Positions 22,404 to 32,227 of a DNA stretch of 60,000 nucleotides are shown here, piece after piece. The notes under the pieces were generated by a model. That model was not told the DNA's origin, did no database searches, and saw only the letters and a list, made by a program, of their open reading frames with translations. Position 1 is the first letter of the stretch. Every line of letters starts with the position of its first letter. The DNA lies in NCBI RefSeq assembly GCF_026151205.1, contig NC_087077.1, positions 12,376,983 to 12,436,982 on the forward strand. Direction: 5' to 3'. Position numbers and translations under genes: made by a program. This stretch comes from Bolinopsis microptera. Taxonomy: Eukaryota; Ctenophora; Tentaculata; Lobata; Bolinopsidae.

Positions 22404-23745
22404 CACCAGCGTCTTACCATATTTTGTCTTCTGACCTCTCGCAGCCCGATGTAACAAGACACAGTGCGCGTCCAGCCTGCTTAAAATACAGCACGCGAGC
22501 AGATGACACTTAACGTGACAAGTAACAATACAGCCCGGAAAACAAACAAAATTGCAAATTCCCACACAGCTCTAATTATGTGGCCTAAAAGTTCTACACT
22601 ACACTTTTATAATTCCCACGGCAATATACTTATAGTAATACAATTACAAAGAATGTATAAGCTCTGAGCTCACCCCCTACTCGATCCTAGTATCCCCTAT
22701 ATCAGTATAACTATATCACCCAGTCGGCGCATGATTGGCTCATATTGAACACGTGACATACTGTAACTATGGTTACAAAATTCGTGGCGACTTGAAGTCT
22801 GCGTCTCTAATCCCTATTTCATTGTGTTAGTATTAATAATTATTTGTTTACCATTTCTATATAAATTGCTCACTATTTCAGTTGATAAACCTTGAAATTT
22901 TAGGCCGAAATTTTACGTGTAATTCTATTGTGTTCCCGAAAGATATTTTACCCTGTTTTTTGTTTTGAAACTGCCATCAACATATTTTATGTTATGAATT
23001 TGATCTTTAACTCTCATATTTAATGTCCATGATCAGACTGTGATCTCGAGCTGATCTCTGGGTTACTCTTTTTGGTGGTAAAACCTGTAAGCTGAATTAG
23101 TTTTTTATATTTAGGCCGTGCAGCGTGCTTGTACTTAAAAATACATTGTGTACCGAATAGAAACTTTGAACATGCCCTAGCTGTTTTGACACCGCCAGTA
23201 AAATGATGTTCTTGAGAATTTTATGTTCTACTCTCACGTTTTCTCCGTCTGCCGTCTCAAACTCTCCTGGTAACTTAAGTCATAGATGCTTACACTTGTT
23301 GACGAACTCATACTCATGGCGATGGCCTGCATTATGATTGTTTACAATTACATGACGCAATAAGCTGACAAATTTTTGGTAACGGCCGGTTTTTCGTCGG
23401 TTCTTTATTCTTCTAGTTTGTTCTATAATCTGTAATTTTTCCCTGTTCTGCATCTTAAACCAAAGGCTAAAGCATGATTTTCTCGTAAATTTGCAACTTG
23501 AGTTCGAAATCTTTTACTTCTATTTGCTATGATTGTTGGAAACTGTAAAGCGCCCGCTCATGGATATACACGATATCATTCCTCGCCATGAGGGCGGAAC
23601 TATCGTATAGCACTCGGGCCCGTTGGGCCCTCCGTGCTATACGAAAATATCTCCGCCTCGGGCTAGCGCCCTCGTGGAGATATAAAATATTGCACGCGCA
23701 CGCACGTGCAATATTCAGTACCGCCCTCAAGGCTGCGGTGATATC
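22404..23745. mobile_element. 1.34-kb unknown insertion in right arm, target (TA)n
   Basis: The left arm has an uninterrupted (TA)n tract at the mirror position (about 10660-10670). The right arm has this insert between two AT-alternating tracts, consistent with a TATATATA target duplication. No terminal inverted repeats and no protein were recognised. Its right end is the branched hairpin cluster at 23572-23745. Confidence 0.55.
23572..23745. other. Branched hairpin cluster (outer stem plus three hairpins)
   Basis: Three consecutive perfect-stem hairpins: 23604-23643 (CGTATAGCAC...GTGCTATACG, inner GGGCCC GTT GGGCCC), about 23647-23682 (ATATCTCC...GGAGATAT, inner GGGC/GCCC) and 23688-23714 (ATATTGCACG...CGTGCAATAT). 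They are enclosed by an outer pairing of GATATCA and TGAGGGCGG (23572-23597) with CCGCCCTCA and TGATATC (23721-23745). GC-rich inside an AT-rich neighbourhood. Function unknown. Confidence 0.7.
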
Positions 23746-23775
23746 TATATATATATTTGTGTTAAATTCCTATTT

Positions 23776-25647
23776 TGGACTCTTAACTTGACTTACTTGA
23801 CTTAAGGCGGCTTCAGCGTCCGAGTATTGATGCGCTGTCTCCATAAAACTCTATCCGCCATAAGTCCGCCCATTTCTCCAGTGTCGTTGAGACCCGTGTC
23901 AGCTCGTAGGCTATCAACATAGGTCATGGCTGGTCTCCCCCTACTCCGCACCCCATGAGTTGGTTCCCAGAGTAGCAAGCGGTTTGCGACTAGTTCTGGG
24001 TGCCGGTGGATATGGCCTGCTAGTCGCATCCTGCGCTCTTGGATCTTCATGGTTGCTCTCGGTAGGTTGCCATAGACTTCTTTGTTGGTTTTTCGCTGCT
24101 TCCAATCCACATTAAGTGCCATCCTTAGCATTCTAGTGTAGCAGCCATCAATGCGTTTCTTCAATTGCTCTGTCAACGTCCACGTCTCAGAACCATAAAG
24201 AAGTATTGACTCCACAGTAGCAACAAATAGACGGATCTTTAGTCCTCTTCTAAGGTCAGACTTCCACATCTTCTTTAGCTTGTGGCAAGCTGCCCAAGCC
24301 TTAGCTTTTCTGACCCGCAGGTCCCTCTCTGTTGTTGCTATCCAAGCTCCAAGGTAAACAAAGTCTCTCACCTTTTCCAGCTGGTTTCCAGAACAGTTAT
24401 TAAGACTGCTCGCCTCCTCTGTCATGTTCAGAGTCATGAACTTAGTTTTAGTGCCGTTCATGGCTAGCCCAACACTCAGTGCTGCTTTCTCAAGCCTGTC
24501 CAGGAGTAGTTTTGCCCCTTCAATGGTATCAGTGATAAGGGCAACATCATCTGCAAACTCGACGTCTGCGATCTTCTCGGCACCAATCCTTCTACTCCGT
24601 GCAGGCCTGAGAGTGAACCCAGAGTCCGAGTCATCATCGTCTATAGTCACTGTCATGATATAGTCAATCACGATAATGAACAAGTACGGGGCTAGAGTGT
24701 CTCCTTGCAGTACTCCAGCCAGGATATCAAAAATTTCTGTTATACCATCGGCTGTAACTACTTTAGCCTTTGTGCTCGTATAGATACCCTCAATGAGCCG
24801 CACTATGGCTTCTGGTATGCCATATGCTTTCAATATCTTTATGAGCAAACCTCTATGCACACTATCGAACGCCTTTTTGAAATCAATGAAAACCATGGTG
24901 GCCTTAAGATTTTTGGCTCTAGCACCCTCCATAATTCTTCGTAGAGCAAGGATGTGCGATGTTGTAGAGCGCCCAGGTCTAAAGCCATTCTGGTTGTCCC
25001 TTAAAACTTCCTCAAGATTTGGCTTCATCCTGTTCAGCAACATTTTGTTCAGAGTTTTACTGACTATCGATGTCAGAGATATTCCTCTGTAGTTGTCGGT
25101 CTTAGTGAGGTCCCCTTTCTTTGGCACAGGAACAATATTGCTGAGCTTCCATTGATCGGGCATGAGACCATCACATAATGCATCGTTGCAGAACTTCAGG
25201 ATGACGTCATCGATGTCCACCCTCTTCATCACTTCAGGTGAGATACCATCATCACCATAAGCTTTGCCTTCTACTATCTGCTTTTTGGCAAGACGTAGTT
25301 CCTCAATGGTGAACGGGCCATCCTCTATATTCAGTGGAGGGTGTATATTCCTGATCGGAATGCTATTGTCAGGGACTGTGGGTGGCTGTCCAAGTAACCC
25401 AGAGAAGTGCTTCCTCCAGTTCTCAAGACGTTCTGTTGAGCTGCCCCCTTCCACGAGTCCACAGCTGGGATTTGTCCTCCTTGAAATATCGTTGACAAGC
25501 TTCCAGCTTTCCTTGTTCTTACAACGATCAGCAGTATCCTCAACTTTCCTGATCTTTGCTTTCAGGATCTCCTCCTCTACCTCTTTGTAGCAGGCCTTTA
25601 ACAAATCCTTTTTAGTGGCGACTTCCTCTCTTAAACTGGACTCTTAA
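23776..25647 (-). mobile_element. 5'-truncated RTE-like LINE with 11-bp target duplication
   Basis: The insert 23787-25636 is flanked by TGGACTCTTAA at 23776-23786 and 25637-25647; the left arm keeps a single copy near 10630. The 3' tail after the stop is only a few short AAGT/CAAGT repeats rather than poly(A), a habit of RTE-clade elements. The 5' end is cut inside the coding frame. Confidence 0.85.
23802..25634 (-). CDS. LINE reverse transcriptase, RTE-like, 5'-truncated but open
   Basis: The frame is open from the truncation point to a stop at 23802, about 610 residues without any break. Motifs in order: TDNYRGISLTS, QNGFRPGRSTTSHILALRRI, FIDFKKAFDSVHR, GVLQGDTLAPYLF, VEFADDVALITD (catalytic FADD), NGTKTKFM, then FVYLGAWI, SETWTLT and a C-terminal domain RRMRLAGHIHRH, GRPAMTYVDSLR. 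The upstream endonuclease domain is missing. It is intact enough to be recent, and a decayed relative sits in both palindrome arms. Confidence 0.9.
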   Translation of the reverse strand, partial: LREEVATKKDLLKACYKEVEEEILKAKIRKVEDTADRCKNKESWKLVNDISRRTNPSCGLVEGGSSTERLENWRKHFSGLLGQPPTVPDNSIPIRNIHPPLNIEDGPFTIEELRLAKKQIVEGKAYGDDGISPEVMKRVDIDDVILKFCNDALCDGLMPDQWKLSNIVPVPKKGDLTKTDNYRGISLTSIVSKTLNKMLLNRMKPNLEEVLRDNQNGFRPGRSTTSHILALRRIMEGARAKNLKATMVFIDFKKAFDSVHRGLLIKILKAYGIPEAIVRLIEGIYTSTKAKVVTADGITEIFDILAGVLQGDTLAPYLFIIVIDYIMTVTIDDDDSDSGFTLRPARSRRIGAEKIADVEFADDVALITDTIEGAKLLLDRLEKAALSVGLAMNGTKTKFMTLNMTEEASSLNNCSGNQLEKVRDFVYLGAWIATTERDLRVRKAKAWAACHKLKKMWKSDLRRGLKIRLFVATVESILLYGSETWTLTEQLKKRIDGCYTRMLRMALNVDWKQRKTNKEVYGNLPRATMKIQERRMRLAGHIHRHPELVANRLLLWEPTHGVRSRGRPAMTYVDSLRADTGLNDTGEMGGLMADRVLWRQRINTRTLKPP

Positions 25648-25851
25648 ACTCTTTAATTTTATATGTTATTGGATTGAACCAAGTAACATGTTACTCTAGC
25701 GAGATCTCCATCCAAAAAGATTAGTCTGCGCGAGCTGTTTTATTACTTTACTTATACATCTTCGGAGGGTAGGTAACATTTCTACTACATTTAAGCTCTT
25801 CCTATAGACCTGCCTCTTGATCTCTTCCTATTTTTGGGTTGTCATTCAAGT

Positions 25852-26125
25852 AGACAGTTGGGTAACCGATCTTCAGGCATTCTACTGACAAGTCCAAAGC
25901 AATGCAGCTATTTTGTTGTAAGTATGTCAGTAAGGGAAGTTATTAATGCCCTTCTTAAAACATCCCTTGGACCAAGAGGAAGATTAAGTGAGTGTGTAAT
26001 GTCACCAGACAGTAACCACCAACTCTATTCAAAGATTCAAGATCCACTTGTCACAGAAAAATATTCGAAGAGATTCTTTCAGATATTATAGTATATAGTA
26101 CATTAAAAATTCAAGGTGTTATATT
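25852..26125 (+). other. 274-bp segment present only in right arm
   Basis: The left arm runs directly from TTCAAGT to ATTATAACC at the mirror position (about 10415-10429), so this is a right-arm insertion or a left-arm deletion. One frame reads VREVINALLKTSLGPRGRLS, faintly like the N-terminal LGPxGR loop of CCT-family chaperonins, but the match is short and I do not assign a gene. Confidence 0.4.
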
Positions 26126-26839
26126 ATTATAACCTGATCTTGCCCTCCGGGGTCCCATCATAAGCACATTCAACTTAATCTTATTCTTTACCTAGATGTT
26201 ACCTGTAAATCGCAGAACTGGTTGGACAATGGACATCAAGACTACTGTCACAGCCTGGTGACCTAGAGCTAAATGAGCTAATGTTTCCTGTGTAGACCTC
26301 CCAGATGCTGGACAGGCTAGGATGTTCCTCGCCTTGTGAGTAACTTCAAGATCAGGTGTTATGGATTTAATGAAATAAGGCCAGAGGGGGGCGGGGGGGG
26401 GGGGAAGGATCAAAATTTTCGACCTAAATTTTATTCTCTAAACAAATTCACATTCATTATTCAATTGGTGTCTTAATTATGGATATACTGGACCTGATAA
26501 TGTGATGTAAGATGACATGATAATACAGAATAACATGAAAGCCTTCATTCAATTAACCTCATTTTCACGATAGGAGCATATAAACTTCCAAAATTAGGGG
26601 ATGGGCAGGTCAAATCATAGTCCTAACTTCAGGATATATATATAGGCATTCAATAACTATGATATATTGACTTGAAATTGAATATCATCACAGGGAAAAT
26701 ATAATGACAATTCTTGTTGACACTGAGCACTAAACTAATGACAGCTAAGTAAAGATTCAGTTCAAGCCATCTAAAGCGACTCATGAATATGTACATTAGA
26801 ACTTATTTTTATGAAGTTTGGGTTTTATGAGAAAGTTAT

Positions 26840-27175
26840 TATATGCTACTTATATGAATGCTTTTTCAAAGAGATGCGTATTTATTCTCTTTTTAAACAA
26901 GACGATATCGGTTAATGTTCTCAATTGCTAAGGAAGCTGATTCCAAACAAAGGGTCCACAGTAACTAAAGCTTCTCTCAGTTTTACTATAATTTGAAACA
27001 GTAGGAACATTTAGGAGGAAATAGTCTTGTTCAGTCCGTAGTACACGTACAGGTTGACTCTTAATGTTGATGCATTTGGTGATATAATTTGGAGCTACGT
27101 TGTTGACACATTTGAACACGGTTAGAGCAATCTTATACTCTATTTGTTGTCTTATTGGAAGAAAATGGGCTTTTT
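26840..27175 (-). pseudogene. CR1/L2-like LINE tail fragment, right arm
   Basis: Mirror copy with an identical translated 63-residue frame (26928-27119). The 406-bp MITE at 27224-27629 inserted just outside it in this arm only. Confidence 0.6.
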
Positions 27176-27215
27176 TCAGGAATGGAGTGACACTGTGAGC
27201 ACAATGTTATGTTAT

Positions 27216-27637
27216 GATTACCCGGCCAGTTGGTAGATCACCGACCGGCTATAAGCCGGCTACTAACCGGCTATAAGCCGGCTTATAGCCGGCTACAATT
27301 TTTATAGCCGGCTATAAGCCGGCTTATAGCCGGTTAGTAGCCGCTTACATTTGTTGTTGAGCGACGGCTATTAGCCGGTTATAAGCCTGCTATTAGCCGT
27401 TTTGGTATTAAAAGTGGTTATAAGCCGGCTATCTGTTATAGCCGATACCTTAACGGCTAATAGCCGGCTTATAACCGGCTAATAGCCGTCGCTCAACAAC
27501 AAATGTAAGCGGCTACTAACCGGCTATAAGCCGGCTTATAGCCGGCTATAAAAATTGTAGCCGGCTATAAGCCGGTTTATAGCCGGCTTATAACCGGCTT
27601 ATAGCCGGTCGGTGATCTACCAATTTCCCGATTACCC
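27216..27637. mobile_element. 406-bp palindromic MITE built of GGCTATAAGCC words
   Basis: The insert 27224-27629 lies between GATTACCC duplications (27216-27223 and 27630-27637). Insert plus duplication is 414 bp, exactly the shift in mirror sums (36933 to 36519), and the left arm holds the single site near 9297-9304. Ends share TTGGTAGATCACCGACCGG in inverted orientation. The interior is an overall palindrome made of repeated GCCGGCTATAAGCCGGC-like words. The 8-bp duplication suggests a hAT-type source. Confidence 0.85.
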
Positions 27638-28429
27638 TTGTCAGTTTTAGTTTACAATGATATTTCAATTCCTTGTTTCTGTTGTAAAAGAAAGCACACA
27701 AATGACCTTACTTGAATATTCCAGCTGACACTGTTCTTAATGTATATAATAATCAGTTCTGCTAGGATACAACCAGATTAGTTTTCCTATTTAAAAAAAT
27801 CATATAGTTAATCCATAGAGTTGTGTCAAATGATATTGAATCTCCGAAAAAGAGTGACAGAGGTTAAGCTCGTTAGGTTTTGGTCATTAAATGTTTAGGC
27901 AGTAATTTTTGATTAATTGTTCTAATTCTCGTTGCAGTGCCCTCGAATCATTGATAAACAACGTAAACTCAATTTACATAAACCAATATTTTCTGGTGTT
28001 ACTATATCCGCCGAAATTCCCTTTCCTCAGGAACGAAAAATCTATTATACCATAAATTAAGTCAAACAATTGCCTAAAATTGTTGTAAACTAAATTTCAT
28101 GGGAGGACTTATTTTAAAGGAGACTAAAATTTCAGCAGAGCATATACATGATATATGATTTAACGAATTTAAGTATCGTTAAATTTATACAAGTCGCTAC
28201 TGCGTGTTATAGGTAAATGTATGTGATGCTATGTAATTGATGTATGTAATGTTGACTCGTCTTTAAATAATTTCCCAGATCGAAAATATTTTAGTCAAAA
28301 AAGCTAGTTGAATAAATTTTAAAAAATTAAATGATATGGAAAAATGGTCTTAAAAATACGACTAATATTGTTGTTGACTTGAAATTAACAAAATTTGTGA
28401 CTTATATTATGGTAGCCATAATATTTATG

Positions 28430-28870
28430 GGAACCAAAGTTATTGTGAACCAAATTATTTCAGGCATGGTGGGCTGAACATGGAGCTACCGAAAGCTGCG
28501 AATCATTTAGAAATAAACTCAAATGCAGCAGACAGACAGAAGCATTAGTTTGAGTTAAGTTGTAAAGCTTCTTTAAACTTTTTCATCACAAAGAGAAATT
28601 TGTGTTAAATAGTAGTGGTAAATTTAAAGGGCGTGTTGGTAGACCTAATACAAACTTATATCAAATATGCTTGTTGATGACCTTAAATATAGAAACTTAG
28701 AACTTAGAAATTTGAGTGATTTAAATGAAATAAGGGATATTGCTAGCTGTTCCACTACTAAAGAAATAATCCCGATAACACTCAACCTCTGCCTGATCCA
28801 GAGGATATCACCATTTTACCTTCACACAGACATCGAACGCTGTAAGAAGATGACGATCAGACCTCATTAG
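28430..28870 (+). pseudogene. LINE C-terminal domain remnant, right arm
   Basis: Reads AWWAEHGATESCESF, then GRVGRPNTNLYQ, then (other frame) LVDDLKYRNLELRNLSDLNE. The GRP...W/L...R pattern is the usual end of non-LTR polyproteins, here frameshifted. The frame at 28667-28870 is identical to the left-arm mirror. Confidence 0.4.
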
Positions 28871-29012
28871 CTGTAGGAAGTGTTGGAAACTGTTGTACTA
28901 GGCACAGATTACGTAGTTAAGATGTTTTCTTAATGGAGTTCTATTAACTATGTATGATCCTGTTTTATAATAAGATTATTTGTATAGAGTCGTATATAAT
29001 GTTTCTTCTTAG

Positions 29013-29555
29013 ACTGCCAGAGAGCACAGAAGATGGCTACTAGACAGCTAAAATCGATACTTTACGAGCCACCAGGGGATGCCTTTTTTCGATGGATAAA
29101 GTAAGTGCACCGACTTTTGACGCTTAAAAAAGTAAAAAGGACTTTTCACAGAGATATTTTGGTACCATCTTATGATGGCCTCTCATATGTATCTTTCGCC
29201 TTTCGGATCAATTTATTCCGGTCAACAAAGTTTCCTACTCCAGGCCATTAAATTGCTCCGTCAAAAACGCTATTATACCGGAGTTTTATTATAGTCCGGA
29301 GTTGGACGTTTTTCTGTACGCTTAGCTTGTCAATCTATGGTGTAGTTACCGTATAATATAAATGCTGTGAACACATTTTTCACTTGCTCGTTGACGAGGG
29401 TCACGTGATGGTAGGCGAATTTGTCAAGTTTATACGACTATTGTAATTGTACAATAAAATATTTATATTTTTGTATCCTTGTATCTGTGACCTCTGACAG
29501 GACACCGGTCATCTCGCCCAATTTTCCCGGGAGAATCAGATCTCATGTCAACTAG
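29013..29555 (+). pseudogene. Unrecognised two-exon gene fragment in palindrome 1, right-arm copy
   Basis: A pyrimidine-rich acceptor (TTCTTCTTAG) precedes an exon at 29013-29100 reading MATRQLKSILYEPPGDAFFR and WIK, with donor GTAAGT. A second acceptor (CCTCTGACAG) opens an exon at 29501 whose frame continues the first in phase 2 (TPVISPNFPGRIRS), with a stop at 29553-29555. Two matching splice sites with a conserved phase suggest a real host-gene tail captured into the repeat. I do not recognise the protein. It could also be the end of a small intact gene present in two copies. Confidence 0.35.
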
Positions 29556-31484
29556 CGCGTGATCATCCCGGCCTGGGTGGTCCACTTGTAATGTTGTCAA
29601 ACGGGAACCTCGGCCTCGCACATCTGGTAGTGAAGTACTGATTACAGCTGCAGGTCCTCCAAATTCACGAAGTCCAACAAGTCCTTGTATGAGCCATCAG
29701 TGTAAATCACGGTACTTTTCTAATCATAATCGCTTAGCTTGGCATCATTCAATGGACATTTGTTGTTCAAAAGAAGAAGAGTCAAAAATGAGAGTGAACG
29801 GTGACTGCTTATTGCATAAGCTCTTAAATCTGCTAACCGCACATAGCTCACGCAGCTGTCTACAGTTGCTGGGCTCGTTCCGGGTCAGAAATTTAAAGTT
29901 TACTGCGGCGTGGGGCTACATCGTCGTTCTGCTGTCGTGTACATTTAAGAATGTGGTGTGGAAAGAGTTCTGACTTTTCCTGGAGTAAAGATATATGTCG
30001 GCCGTCTTTGTCACGGAGAAGTCTTTAAAGCTTTAAAGCTCTGAGCTTGACCTATTAAAAGACAAAAGATACATTTGCACGTCACGAGTAATGTGACCTA
30101 CTGAAAAAAAATCGGGCAATTTGAAAATTTAGTCAAGTTCACACATGCACAATCAACCCCTCATTGGTGTGATCCTCTGATCCGGGAAATCGAGATGTCC
30201 TCTCACAAACAACAGTTATTAGTAACAAGCATAACACGATTTTCCAATCTATTAACGAAGTTTGAGCATTTAGGGTCAAAGCAGAGACTTGGGTCGATGT
30301 GAATCGGCTTAAAAATAACAAATTTGGGGTATCTTTATTTTACATCTTGGTCGAGACCTGTCACCAGCAATATGATTTCATGTTGCCTTATTCAGGCGGG
30401 CGAAACTCACGTTACATGCGATCTGATCATCTGACTCTCACGATCGAGATCGGTAGCTTTAACTCACCAGCTCCAACACGGTTTTTTAGACTTTTTTCGG
30501 TTTTTCGAGCTGCCCTTCTCCCCTGAGGCCACGATGAAAAACATACAATATATTATATCTTTATTCTTTATATGTTACATGCATTCCCCTGCAGTAGTGA
30601 AAAGTAAATTGTTTGTTTTATTTCAGTGTCGACAGCTCAAACTATGGTGGTATCTTATCGCTACAATGCTGCTAACTAGACTCTTGGATGAAGTTAAGTT
30701 GTTTTAGTCAGATGATCTACTTTTTGGCGTTTCCTACTGCCCTAGTTATAGTAGTTCAAGGTTTAACTGTAAATATAGTGTTAAGTAAGTTTCAATACTT
30801 CCCTGCCACCTTTTCAGACATTGCAGAGATGTGTGACCGCACAATTCTCAAACCGAAGAATCAAAAGGAGTTATTGATTTATCGGTATATAAAGTATGTA
30901 TGCTTTATCAAACAAAGCCACTAGGTAAGCAAATTCAAATATTTTGACAGTTCATACTGCGGTTATACATTGCAGCCAATGCGCAGCAAACAAGAGCTTG
31001 CCACGAGCTTGCCACTGCTATAAGCATTCGTATTCGTAGCTTGTTTGAATCTCAAATTTATTCGAATTATCATAAGTAGCCGGAAGCCCGTCCTGCGGAC
31101 GGAGTTCTTCAGCACAAAATCGATTCTCAAACATTTTAAATCTACCCTTTCTCATTTCTACTTCTTTTCCTTTCACAATTTTCATGTTTTTTAAAAACTT
31201 CTTACCCCTATCCATGTCACCTATGATTCATGCATTTCTAGCTTCTCGGACAGTGCTGTCTTTTCCCTCATTGGCAAATCCTGAAAGTTTTATGAAAAAT
31301 ATAGATCAGAGTTATGTTTGTTCTGCACGTTCTGCATTTCAGGTATTCGTGACACAGTTTACGTGTGATGACGTGGGCATCTCTCAACACACTTTGCAGC
31401 ATGAGCGACGGTGCCCTGGCGGGATATCTGGAAATGTAGCCTTGAGCTCAGTTTATTTTTCTCCGTCACCTCACCCGGGGGAGG

Positions 31485-31775
31485 GGGGGGGAGCCAATGA
31501 CTTTGGGTACTTTGGGGACAAGTGCAGAATTTCGCCAGCAATTTAACCTCAAGTCTCCAAGATTTTTAGCCCCCATTGGTACCCAAAAGTCTCCTTTAGA
31601 AGTCATTTAATAAAAGATAATATCAAAGCTACATAAAACTCGCCAAAACTTTGGGTACTTATGGGGACAAATGGAAAATTTCACCAGCGATTTGACCTTC
31701 AGTCCCTATTATTTTCGTCCCCATTGGTGCTCAAAAGTCTCCATCAGTAGTCATTGCCCCCCCCCCCCCCCCCCC
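31485..31775. mobile_element. MITE-like insert, mirror copy in right arm
   Basis: Reverse complement of the left-arm 5159-5459 element, with nearly the same sequence and slightly different homopolymer lengths. Confidence 0.55.
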
Positions 31776-31999
31776 TCATCCTGTGTCGGCTGTATGCAAT
31801 TCTGATTGTACAACGGTTAAAAAATGCCAGTTAAATGTACCAACTCTCGTTTTATTTATTGTACCGACTCTCGCTCTTCGACCACGCTTTTCGTCTACTT
31901 GGCGTAGGGCGCGGTAAGATTTCATGTAATCACGCACACACGTATCGCGCGCGATGTAGAAATAAGTGCACATGGTCTTGTGGGTTCAAATGACCCCCG

Positions 32000-32210
32000 T
32001 AATCCATGTGGTGGGGCAGGAGGGTCAAGCACTGTTTTTTCTGAAATGAACCTCCTGATCCATGTGGTGGGGCAGGAGGGTCAAGCACTGTTTTTTCTGA
32101 AATGAACCTCCTGATCCATGTGGTGGGGCAGGAGGGTCAAGCACTGTTTCTGAAATGAACCTCCTGATCCATGCGGTGGGGCAGGAGGGTCAAGCAATGT
32201 TCTTTTCAGG
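32000..32210 (-). repeat. Right terminal subrepeats, 56-bp unit, 4 copies
   Basis: Mirror of the left-end array with one copy fewer. The missing 56 bp exactly accounts for the offset between the outer end (position sum 36879) and the rest of the outer arm (36935). Confidence 0.9.
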
Positions 32211-32227
32211 TTGACCCTCCTGCGCCA

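Larger units (their letters stand above)
4652..32227. mobile_element. Palindrome 1: 27.6-kb inverted repeat with terminal subrepeats (giant fold-back structure)
   Basis: The left arm (4652 to about 20998) is repeated in reverse complement as the right arm (about 21053 to 32227). Mirror positions sum to 36933 through the outer 4.5 kb, to 36519 just inside a 414-bp right-arm insertion, and to 42044 near the centre. Each offset is explained by an insertion found on one arm. Several mirrored stretches of 190-290 bp differ by zero to a few bases. Outer ends read TGGCGCAGGAGGG on both sides, flanked by TTATAA at 4646-4651 and 32228-32233. TTATAA is itself palindromic, so it may be a target duplication or simply the end of the inverted repeat. 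No transposase was recognised. Long inverted repeats with tandem subrepeats at their ends are typical of fold-back elements (Foldback/Galileo type), but this size is far larger than usual. A segmental inverted duplication or an assembly fold-back is the alternative. Confidence 0.8.

Noticed and set aside
23527-23791. Two 67-codon frames on opposite strands over the hairpin cluster
   Set aside because: Both arise from the GC-rich palindromes, and their similarity to each other simply reflects inverted symmetry.
24282-25590. Plus-strand frames inside 23.8-25.6 kb
   Set aside because: They are shadows of the reverse-transcriptase frame on the minus strand.
4652-32227. Polinton/Maverick or giant viral element
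   Set aside because: No DNA polymerase B, packaging ATPase, capsid or integrase gene of that kind is visible; the only integrase belongs to the inserted Gypsy element.
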